Source of the DNA: Crotalaria pallida | Lineage: Eukaryota; Streptophyta; Magnoliopsida; Fabales; Fabaceae | Assembly: GCA_037953625.1 (NCBI GenBank) | Contig: CM075650.1 | Coordinates: 124,541,706 to 124,605,705, forward strand | DNA length: 64,000 nucleotides | Direction: 5' to 3' | Shown here: positions 42,307 through 52,379 of the stretch, piece by piece | Numbering within the stretch: position 1 is the first letter of the stretch | Layout of the letters: every line of letters begins with the position of its first letter | Translations under genes and position numbers: made by a program | The notes under the pieces: generated by a model | What the model was told of the DNA's origin: nothing | The model's input: the letters and a program-made list of their open reading frames with translations, nothing else | Databases searched by the model: none

Positions 42307-44106
42307 CCTCCTAACCGGGGCTTCCACCGGTCTCCTCCACACATGCCCAAACCACCTAAGACGAGATTCCACCAACTTTTCAACAATAGGGGCAACCCCG
42401 ACTCTTTCTCGAATATACTCATTTCTAATCCGATCTTGTCTGGTGTGCCCACTCATCCACCGCAGCATCCTCATCTCCGCTACATGAAGTTTATTCTCTT
42501 ATGTGCCCTTTGCCGCCTAACACTCTGTCCCATATAACATTGCCGGTCTTACAGCAGTGCGGTAGAACTTTCCTTTAAGTTTAAGTGGTACCTTCTTATC
42601 ACATAACACGCCCGAGGCACTCCTCCATTTCATCCACCCTGCTTGAATCCTATGATTTACATCCCCTTCTATTTCTGCATCATGCTGTAAGATAGATCCA
42701 AGGTACTTAAACTTTGGGACTTGTGCTATGACATGCTCTCCAACCTTCACCTCCCGAGTAGGGCTTATGTGTCTCTTGCTAAAATTACATGCCATATACT
42801 CTGTCTTACTTTGACTTATCCGAAAACCATACCCTTCTAAAGCTCGTCTCCACATTTCAATCATCCCATTTATTTCCTCCCTAGTATCCCCAATAAGAAC
42901 AATATCATTCGCAAAGAGCATGCATTTGGGCACTGGCTCTTGGACATGCTCAGTAAGCACATCCAATGCCAGTGTAAAGAGGTAGGGGCTCAAACTTGAC
43001 CCTTGGTGTTGCCCTATCGTGATGGGAAAATCTTTTGAAATCCCACTTTGTGTCCTCACGCTCGTCTTGACCCTGTCATACATATCCTTAATGGCTCTAA
43101 TATAGGCAATACACACTCCTTTCTTCTCTAAAGCCTTCCATAATACCTCTCTAGGCACTCTATCATAGGCTTTCTCCAAATCAATAAAAACCATATGTGG
43201 ATCCTTATGTTGCTTCCAGTATTCCTCCATCAACCGGCGCAGTAAGTATATTGCCTCCGTAGTTGATCTCCCAAGCATGAAGCCAAATTGATTCTCAGTA
43301 ACATGAGTCTCCTGTCTCAATCTTCTCTCTATCACCCTTTCCCAAAGTTTCATGGTATGGCTCATGAGCTTGATCCCTCTATAATTCGCACAATCCTGTA
43401 TGTCACCTTTGTTCTTGTAGATAGGGATTGAAGTGCTCCTCTTCCAATCGTCCGACATCTTCTTGGACCTCAAGATCTCATTAAACAACTTGGTGAGCCA
43501 ACTGATGCCCCTCACTCCCAAGGTTTTCCAAACCTCAATGGGAATACTATCCGGACCAACCGCTTTACAATTATCCATCCTTCTCAATGCTACCTTTACT
43601 TCAATCTCCCTAATTCTACGGTAAAAGGTAAAATTTTGGTCCTCTTCTCTAGTGACTATCTGATCAGGATGTGAACTTTCATGACCTTCATTGAAAAGCT
43701 TGTGAAAATAAATCTTCCATCTTTCTTTAATATCTGAATCTGCCACCAAGACTTTGCCGACTCCATCCTTAATGCACCTCACTTGATCTAGGTCTCTCGT
43801 CCTCCTTTCCCTAACTTTAGCAATCCTATAAATTCCTCTTTCCCCTTCCTTAATGCCTAGAGATTGGTATAGCCCATCATACGATCTAGCTCTTGCTTCG
43901 CCCATCGCTTTCTTAGTCTCTTGCCTAGCTGCTTTATATTTATCCCAACTCTCTACATTTCTATTGAAGGACCAAGTTTTGAAACATTCCTTTTTCTGTT
44001 TCACTTTGTCTTGCACCCTTTCATCCCACCACCATGATTCCTTGCCCTTTGGTCCATAACCTCTTGATTCACCGAGTGTCTCCTTTGCTATCTTCCTAAT
44101 CCCTGT
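42307..44106 (-). pseudogene. LINE ORF: reverse transcriptase and C-terminal part
   Basis: Continues the endonuclease part at 55984-56938. The reverse transcriptase is clear: KAVGPDSIPIEVWK, NYRGIKLMSH, DLEKAYDRV, QGSSLSPYLF. The active-site motif reads FAND where FADD is expected (near 42905), a GAT to AAT change that should kill polymerisation. After MLYGTEC there are in-frame stops at about 42517 and 42496. The C-terminal motif RLRWFGHVWRR, typical of RTE-type LINEs, follows, and the frame is then cut by the LTR element. Function when alive: target-primed reverse transcription of its own RNA. Confidence 0.88.
44102..44106. repeat. Target-site duplication CCTGT, left copy
   Basis: CCTGT here and at 55984-55988 flank chromovirus 2. 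Confidence 0.88.
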
Positions 44107-44838
44107 TGTGACACCCTTCCGAATTACCCAAGTATAATATAGAACTTAAGCTATTATATTGGATAATATATGGACTTGTGAGTATTAAGAAAATATGTAA
44201 AAAAAATATTTCTTCTTAAAGCGGGTGCACAAATCAACACATGGAATTCTTGGAGAATAAACTCTAAAGCATTTCGAAACAGTTGTATCGAATTCGGCGA
44301 TTTCTAAAACCTTTTCAAAAGTTGGGTAACATTCGTCTTTTGAAATCGTGTTTATATCATAGAAAATAACTAAAGCTACCCTTGCTTCATTTGATAAAAC
44401 TGATACCATCGAATAGTTTTCACAGCTGAACTCTCAAATAGATTAAATCAGAGTAAGCGGAAATTATCGGACTATGCCATGGATAGGAATATAAACATAG
44501 ATTTTATATATAGGAAAGTCATAAGTACATAGCCCAACATCAGAGTCTCCAAGTTCCAAAATATACAAGTCCATAAACAGATCTACATAACAGTGTAACC
44601 AAACCCTAGAGTACCCCAAAAGTATATCTACACTATATATACATAACCAAAATGTGAACTCCAAGGGCGGTCACATAGATCTGGCATCATCAGATGTAGT
44701 AGTAGTGATAGCAGTAGTCTCCAAGAAGCAAAAGTAGTAAGGTAGTATCATCATCATCAACACAACAGCAGCAAGATCTCCTCCACAGCATCCACACATC
44801 GGATCCTCCGATCCTCATCACATACCATATGCACATAC

Positions 44839-45309
44839 CTAGGGATCATCGTCCCTCCAATCACTCCCAGTAGAATGCACGACAGGCTCGCTCTCACTCT
44901 CGTCAACCACCGGATCCTCCTCGATCTCATCCGAGGGAGAGTGTACCCTACCACTGGGTACCAGGTCAGGTGATGGTGAAACCCTGACTGGGCTCCTCGG
45001 ATCAGAAGGGGGAGTATCCTCGCGGACGACTCTCGAGGTAAAAGGGTGAGAGCAGGTAGGTCGAAAATGAAAACTGTGATAAGAGCGAGCTGGTCGAATG
45101 GGAGGTGGTCCATAGTAAGTATAAAACGGGGGTACGTGCATAGTGTATATGATGGGAATCCTAAATCTACGAGGACGGAATCGCATCAGCGGGTTCGGGT
45201 GGTAGAAGGTAATCTCTACCTCTCCCTCGAACACCGCACGATGGTCCTCATAGATCCATGTGCCACTAGGAAGTGGCCAGATCTCGATGCAAGCAATGTA
45301 ACGAGACAT
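44839..45309 (-). CDS. LTR-encoded protein, unknown function (element 2, 3' LTR)
   Basis: 156 codons. Homologous to the LTR ORFs of element 1 and the third family along most of its length, though the LTR nucleotide sequences around it have diverged. Conserved blocks are RYIACIE, PLPSGTW, YHPNP, RPRRFRI and VPPFY; the tail is acidic (EIEEDP). The ATG at 45309 follows CCCTTGTAGGTG on the minus strand, an acceptor-like site. The twin copy in the other LTR is 53112-53582. No known fold is recognised. Confidence 0.65.
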   Translation of the reverse strand: MSRYIACIEIWPLPSGTWIYEDHRAVFEGEVEITFYHPNPLMRFRPRRFRIPIIYTMHVPPFYTYYGPPPIRPARSYHSFHFRPTCSHPFTSRVVREDTPPSDPRSPVRVSPSPDLVPSGRVHSPSDEIEEDPVVDESESEPVVHSTGSDWRDDDP

Positions 45310-45556
45310 CACCTACAAGGGCATAGGGGTAAGCAATTCTATACAAATAATCAACAGAGAATAAATTGTGCAACATAAGTATAAAGTCTACCAATATGTA
45401 TATGTACATATGCAACAAGGAGCAACAATCACATTTAACATTTAGCAGTTAGTTAATGCACATAGGATGCTCATGCTTGTTTCATTTGTCACATTTAATT
45501 TGGATGAGTGGCATGATGCATGAATTTAGCTCTCAAGCCTATCTCCATCATTCTAT

Positions 45557-45951
45557 GTCACTCTCTGACGTCCATCCCTGACAACCCAGCACTCAGCAGT
45601 GCGTTGTATTCCTAGGTATACAACAATTCGTACATTCACCTAGAATGTACACGACAAGCTTGGAATCCATGCCACCCGAGCATATCCCGTCATCCAAACG
45701 AACCGTCATCCAAACGGTATAACCATATCGGCATCCACTCAGCCGACCACGTCAACGACGTGTCATCAAGCAAGCGTATTGGCACTCCCAGAGGCCCTCC
45801 ACATGTTTACCAAAAACATGATATACGTCCTACCATCCAAACTCCAGAATGAATGCACTTTATTCTTTAGACTTAAAGGAAGTTGATTAATATTTTACAG
45901 GCCACCTAGGCTTATTTCATTATAAAAAAAAAAGGACCGTCACCAAACGGT
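45557..45951 (-). repeat. Hairpin array, element 2 3' LTR
   Basis: 45557-45569 (GTCA/TGAC), 45589-45602 (GCACT-CAGC-AGTGC), 45604-45623 (TTGTAT/ATACAA), 45630-45650 (GTACATTC-ACCTA-GAATGTAC), 45748-45762 (CACGTC-AAC-GACGTG), 45802-45820 (CATGTTT-ACCAA-AAACATG), 45936-45951 (ACCGT-CACCAA-ACGGT) and CCGTCATCCAAACGG units near 45700-45720. On the sense strand several loops read TTGGT, as in element 1. A twin array lies at about 53830-54224 in the other LTR. Confidence 0.78.
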
Positions 45952-46069
45952 ATACTCATATTAATCACTTTCCTTCATGTCTAGTTCCCTTGGATTATTG
46001 TTATTAATTCCTTAACTTAAATGATTCAGAATTGAAAATGTATCTTTCAGGTTCTGGCAATTTACTCGA

Positions 46070-46390
46070 GTAAAATTCAGTACACTCGAGTGTTCATCAA
46101 CTTTTCCAGATTACTCGAGTGTTCTTAAAGTTACTCGAGTGTTCATGACTTTCTGAGGATTTGGGTTTCAAATTCAATAAATTACTCGAGTAGTTCATAG
46201 GTTACTCGAGTGTTCATCCTGATTTCCAGAATACTCGAGTGACCTTGAATGACTCGAGTGGTTAGCCTTAACTTGTCCTCAGGTCATGCTCGATACTCGA
46301 GTGCTAGACATGATACTCGAGTGTTCTTGCTCCATTTGCATTGTTTTGAAGGCGTTTTACTCGAGTATGCTGTCTATTACTCGAGTGTTT
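46070..46390. repeat. Cluster of 12 ACTCGAGT palindromes, element 2 3' LTR
   Basis: Twelve exact copies in about 320 bases, with irregular spacing of 18-60 bases and usually followed by GTTC or preceded by T. The chance expectation for an 8-mer is far below one. The twin cluster is 54340-54662. Two more sites lie at 47420-47455. Confidence 0.9.
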
Positions 46391-47754
46391 CACAGCAGAA
46401 TACACTGAAATCTTAGTTTTAACATACCACTTTCATTTCTACTCATTTCCAGTCCATTCCAAGGATCAACAGAGTTAACATAACATCATTTGAACATGTT
46501 ACAACATTCCTTTCATATCAAAACACAGATTTGACAGAGGATTCATCAATCATGCATAAAATACACATTTTAACAACTCAACACCTCAAATCGCATAATA
46601 AGCACAATTCTCATGAAATAAAGTTCATTTAAGCTTGCATGCATGATTTAGAACTTGCTCAACACAGTTTTAGAGCAATGCTTGGTCTCCAAACCAAAGA
46701 TCCTATTCAATCTAAGCCCTTAGAGCCCCTTGGTGGCTCTCTAGCAAAATTAGTGAAATTCAATCTCTATCTAGTGAATAAAATTACTTCCCCTTACCTC
46801 TCAAACGTGAATCAAACAGAGAATCCCCAAAGAAAGCTCCACAGCACCAAAAACACTTTAAACTCCAACATGCAGAGCAGATTGAGTGCAACACCAAAAT
46901 CGAATTGGTTCACCCATGAAACAGAGATAAGGATTGGGGAAATTAGATTTTCTAAACTCTATGCAACATCATCTAACTAAAGAAACTGTACTTGAGACTC
47001 AGGGGTTCGTGAGCTTACCAGAAATTGAATCCAAAGTAAGCTCCCAGACCAAAACTTGACAGAAACAGCTTCACTTTAACTCCTTGAATCTTCCACCACA
47101 CTCACTCAATCCTCACGATTTTGGTGTTTATACAAAGCTCGTGATGTGAGCTTTGTATTCGTGTATCACTCGAATCCTAACACTCAGAATTGAAGAAGAA
47201 TCGAAGAGAACAATTTCGAAACCCTAACTTCAACCACTATTGCAAGTTTGATCAAAAATTCTCGGCCAAGTGATGTTGATGAGCTTAAATACTAGATTGG
47301 AAGCGTCATGCACAGCGACACGAAGCTGTTGATGTGTTCGTGGTGGAGTATTCGTGTCAACGGAGGGGAATCGGTGGTGGTGACTCACCAAACGCACTAA
47401 CTCGTGCAATTTGACCTAGAATACTCGAGTATTCAGAATAATACTCGAGTGTTTTGCCCAGTTTTTGAAAAATAATTATTTTATTTACTTTCCCTCCAAA
47501 ATCTTTCCTATATTTGCTTCTAGGTCCCAACCCAGGGACTAATATGCAAAACACTTATTTTATGCATTATTATATTTATTAAGTCACTTCACACACATAT
47601 ACTAACTATATGAACACATATTTTAATCAAGGATTAATATAGAAATCATTAATTATAATTAATTTATAATTAACATTTCATTAATCGGGGATTAAAATTT
47701 TGGGGTGTTACACTACTCCCCCACTTACAAGGAATTTCGTCCCCGAAATTCAAT

Positions 47755-50700
47755 TCATACAAACAAGTCAGGATAGTCCTGGCGCATCTTATCCTCTAAT
47801 TCCCAAGATGCTTCTATCACATCACCACAAACCCAGACGACTTTGACCAGACGAATATCCTTCCCTCTAAGCTGCTTGATCCTTCGATCTTCAATGCGAA
47901 CTGGTACAGCTTTGAAGGTTAGGTTCTCATGAATTTCTAAGTCATCAGGTTGGATTCTAAGAACAATGGTGGGGTCATGGACATATCTCTTCAACTGAGA
48001 CACATGGAATACATTGTGAAGGTTGGCTAATGACGGAGGCAGGGCTAACTGATAAGCTACTGGGCCGACTCTTTTGAGGATTTGATAGGGACCAATAAAC
48101 TTAGGTGATAGTTTCTGGGTTTTCAAGGCTCTACTAACACCTTTTGTTGGTACTATTCTAATGAATACATGGTCTCCTTCGGAGAACTCTAAAGGTTTCC
48201 TCCTCCTATCAGTATAACTTTTCTGCCTACTCTGAGCCGTCTTCATCTTCTCTTGTATCATCTTGATCTGTTTCGTGGTCTCTTGCACAAAATCTGACCC
48301 AACCAGAGAACTCTCCCCCACTTGAAACCAGCATAACGGCGTCCGGCACTTTCTCCCATACAAAGCTTCAAATGGTGCCATTCCAATGCTCGTGTGGTAA
48401 CTGTTGTTGTAAGTGAACTCCACGAGTGGTAACATTTGTTCCCAGTTCCCTTGACCTTCCAACGCACAGGCTCGCAAAATGTCCTCCAGTGACTGAATAG
48501 TCCTCTCCGTTTGACCATCAGTCCGAGGATGGTATGCAGAACTTAACTTCAATTTTGAACCCAAAGCTCTATGTAGATCTTCCCAAAACTTCGATGTAAA
48601 CCTCGGGTCGCGATCTGACACAATACTTGACGGTACCCCATGCAGACGAACAACTTCCTTGATGTACAACTGGGTGAGCTTTTCCAACGAGTAGCGCATA
48701 TTCACGGGAATGAAATGCGTCGACTTGGTCAAACGATCCACGATCACCCAGATTGCATCATGACCAGTAGATGTCCTTGGCAATCCTGACACAAAATCCA
48801 TCGAGATACTATCCCATTTCCATACGGGAACTTCCAAAGAAAGTAACTCTCCTCCTGGCCTTTGATGTTCCACTTTCGCCTTTTGACACACCAAACAACG
48901 TGTCACATATTCAGCTACGTCCTTCTTCAAACCAGGCCACCAAAATAGCTTCTTTAAGTCCTGGTACATTTTGGTAGCTCCTGGATGCATACTCATCTTA
49001 CTCTTATGCGCTTCATTCAGAATCATTCTTCTTACTTCCAAATCATCAGGGACACATATCCTTGTCTTAAAATGCAGGATTCCATCCTTCCCTTCTTGAA
49101 ATTCCAACTCCTTACCTTCTTGCATCAACTTCTTCTTTTCCATAAGCTTATTATCCTTGTGTTGCAATTCCCGAATCCTTTGCAGAAACTCATTAGCAAT
49201 CTGCAACATCCCCATCTTAATACTCGTCGGCTCTACTTGCATCGTCAGGCTTAAATCCCGGAACTCCTCTATCAACGCAGCTTCTCTGACCATCATTACA
49301 CTGATGTGCATTGTTTTTCTACTCAATGCATCTGCCACAACATTGGCCTTCCCAGGATGGTAATGGAGCTCGAACTCGTAGTCCTTCAAAAACTCCATCC
49401 ATTGGCGCTGCCTCATATTCAACTCTTTCTGATCGAAGAGGTACTTTAAACTCTTATGGTCACTGAACACCCGGAACGTAGTGCCATAGAGATAGTGCCT
49501 CCAGATCTTTAACGCAAACACCACAGCTACCAGCTCCAGATCATGGGTTGGATAGTTCATTTCATGAACTTTTAGCTGTCTCGAGGCATAGGCGACGACT
49601 TGCCCTTCTTGCATCAAAACACTCCCAAGACCTTGTTTCGATTCGTCACAATACACATCGAAACTCTTCTGTGTATCGGGCAGAATCAATACAGGAGACG
49701 ATGTCAACCTTTCCTTCAACTCCCGAAAATTCCTTTCACACTTCTCATCCCATAGAAATGGTTGATCTTTCCGAGTCAACTTCGTCAGAGGCAATGCAAT
49801 CTTCGAGAAACCTTCAATGAATCTTCTGTAGTAACCAGCCAAACCCAGAAAGCTTCTCACCTCCATGACCGACTTCGGTTGCTCCCATTGCAAAACCGAG
49901 CTTACTTTCGTCGGATCAACGGCTATTCCTTTATCCGAAATCACATGCCCCAAGAACTTAACCTCCTTCAGCCAGAACTCACACTTTGTAAGTTTGGCGT
50001 ACAACTGCTTCTCCTTCAGGATACTCAACACTATCTTCAAGTGTTCAGCATGCTCCTCCGGGCTCTTAGAGTAAATAAGGATATCATCAATGAATACAAC
50101 CACGAATGAATCTAAATAAGGTCTAAAGATTCGATTCATGTAGTCCATAAAGATAGCTGGTGCATTAGTCAATCCGAACGGCATCACGACATACTCATAA
50201 TGTCCGTATCGAGATCGAAATGCAGTCTTAGAGATATCCTCTTCTCTTATCCTGATCTGATGGTACCCCGACCTCAAATCAATCTTGGAAAATACCGAAG
50301 CTCCTAGCACTTGATCCATAAGGTCATCTACCCTCGGCAATGGATACTTGTTCTTGATGGTGACCTTATTCAGCTGCCGGTAGTCGATGCACATCCTCAT
50401 GCTACCATCTTTCTTCTTGACGAACAAAACCGGAGCACCCCAAGGCGACACACTTGGTCGGATCATCTACTTGTGCAACAGCTCCTCAATCTGCTTCTTC
50501 ATTTCAGCCATTTTCGGTGGTGCCATTCTATAAGGAGCAATAGAAATGGGACCAGCTCCCGGAACTAGATCAATACCAAATTCAATCTCTCTTCTTGGTG
50601 GCAAACCAGGGATCTCATCAGCAAATACCTCCAGAAAGTCTCTGACAACAGGAATCTCTTCCATTCTTGGACCATTCTCTTCCACCTCAGTGTTGAACAG

Positions 50701-52089
50701 ACACACGTAGCCGGAAGGTTTTGGGTTTCTATAGGTCACTATTTTTCTATCACAATCAATGATCACTTGGTTTTGACTTAACCAGTCCATTCCCAAGATC
50801 ACATCTAATTGTGCCAAGGGTAAACAGATCAAATCTACTTTAGAGGTTTGTCCTAACACTTCTATACAGCAGTTAAGACATGCTCTAGAAACTACAACAG
50901 GAGCATTGGTAGGAGTTTCCACTTGCAAAACATAAGGTAATTCAGACACAGACAAACTTAACCGTTTCACACATTCATATGAAACAAATGAATGCGTAGC
51001 GCCGGAATCAAACAAGACATGACAAGACTCACCATTAAGCAAGTATTTACCTTGCACCAGATTAGAGGATCGGCTTGCTTCCACACCATTAAGGGTGAAA
51101 ACCCTTCCTTGAGCCATAGGCCTCTCCGCAGTCCCTCTTGAATTGGCTTTGACCGGTTCCTTGCAATCCCTTGCAAAATGTCCCGGCTTTCCACAGTTGA
51201 AGCAGCCACTTGTTCCCCAGCATACACGGCCATAGTGGTTGCGCTTGCACTTGTCGCAGAATGGAGCCTCGCTCCGATAATTCCTTCCATCAGACCCACC
51301 AGCTTTTCCCTTGCCTTTTCCTCGGTGATCATACGGACCTTTGCCTCTGTTGTTGAAGCCTTTCCGCCTCTGAGGTCCACAGCCCTGATTGTCCTTCTTC
51401 TCCGAGGCTTGCACCTCCTCAGCCTTGGTGTCGTCTTCATACATCCTACACATGTCCACGAGTGCAGGAAAACTTTGAATCCGTTGATAACTGAAGATCG
51501 ACTTCAACTTGGGCCTCAAGCCTCCTTCAAACTTAATGCATTTGCTTCTTTCATCCGGATTGTTCTGATAATATGGAGAGTACTTCATAAGCTCCTCAAA
51601 CTTGGCCGCGTACTCACCCACACTCATACTCCCTTGCTTCAGTTGCAAGAACTCCACTTCCTTCTTCCTCCTTAGATCCTCAGGAAAATACTTATGGAGA
51701 AACTTCTCCATGAATACACCCCAACTCACTTCCCTTCCTTCATATTGCAGAAGTTGCATCGTGTGATTCCACCAATTCTCAGCTTCATCCTCCAACATGT
51801 ATATTGCATACGCCACCTTCTGAGCATCAGAACACTCCAACGTCCTCAGAATCTTATCCATGGTGTGAATCCATTTATTGGCCTCTTCCGGTTTAAATCC
51901 TCCTTCAAACTTTGGCGGATTGCAACTTCTAAAATCAGCCAGAGTTTTCGCCTCAGCGTTACCCACATTACACTGATGTGGCGGGTTAACCGGTTGAGAT
52001 GGTTGTTGAGACTGTCGTTGCATGGCTTTCAGCACCGTGGTGATCCTTTCTAACATCGCATTGGTGTGATTTTGGTTTCTAGTTTCCAT
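47755..52089 (-). pseudogene. Chromovirus gag-pol, element 2, one in-frame stop
   Basis: One continuous frame of about 1445 codons from ATG 52089, broken only by TAG at 50467-50469, between protease and reverse transcriptase. Order: gag, CCHC knuckle (CFNCGKPGHFARDC), protease with intact FDSGATHSF, reverse transcriptase (VFIDD), RNase H (YCDES), integrase finger and core (DSISMDFVSGLPRT, SDRDPRF, DGQTERT) and a chromodomain-like end (LRGKDIRLVKVVW, YPDLF). The element 1 protein has a Gln codon at the stop position, so a single CAG to TAG change is likely. Suppression of the stop is possible in principle. It could also still supply pol from the ATG at 50466. Confidence 0.92.
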
Positions 52090-52362
52090 ATTAGACCTGC
52101 GCTATGGGCTTATGGTCACATATGCTGAACTAAAGAAACTTCCATTACACCACCTATGCTAAGGCTATAGCTTAAGATTCTAACTTCACATTCAATTGCA
52201 TCTTGTGCTCAAAAGAGACAAGATACAAACAAATCAAGGGTATCTAAAGCTCAACAAGCAAAATAACAACATTCAAAATAATGTACATGCCCTGGAGATA
52301 CCTGCTTGATGTTGATGGCTACCTTTCTGGTACTACTTCCACTACTACAGGATCTGGCTTTT

Positions 52363-52374
52363 GCTCTGATACCA
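52363..52374 (-). promoter_or_regulatory. tRNA-Met primer-binding site, element 2
   Basis: The minus strand reads TGGTATCAGAGC, five bases inside the 5' LTR edge at 52380. Confidence 0.9.
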
Positions 52375-52379
52375 CTTAG

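Larger units (their letters stand above)
44107..47712 (-). mobile_element. 3' LTR of chromovirus 2
   Basis: On the plus strand from TGTGACACCC to GTGTTACA. Sense order: TGTAACACCCC start, two ACTCGAGT sites (47420-47455), a GTATTTAAG box (minus, near 47284-47292), the 12-site ACTCGAGT cluster (46070-46390), hairpins (45557-45951), the LTR ORF (45309-44839) and the end. Confidence 0.92.

Noticed and set aside
44185..44409. 74-codon minus-strand frame near the LTR end (twin at 52458-52682)
   Set aside because: Seen only in this family and not conserved in element 1; weak codon signal, so a chance frame is more likely.
45046..45378. Plus-strand 110-codon frame over the LTR ORF (twin at 53319-53651)
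   Set aside because: Antisense to the conserved LTR ORF; its start and pattern are explained by the codon bias of the sense frame.
46070..46390. CRISPR-like array or tandem satellite
   Set aside because: Repeat of only 8 bases, irregular spacers and a eukaryotic LTR context; it is a palindrome site cluster.
46639..46980. Plus-strand 113-codon frame in chromovirus 2 LTRs (twin at 54911-55252)
   Set aside because: It is antisense to the element, has no homologue in element 1 or the third family, and lies in leader-like sequence.
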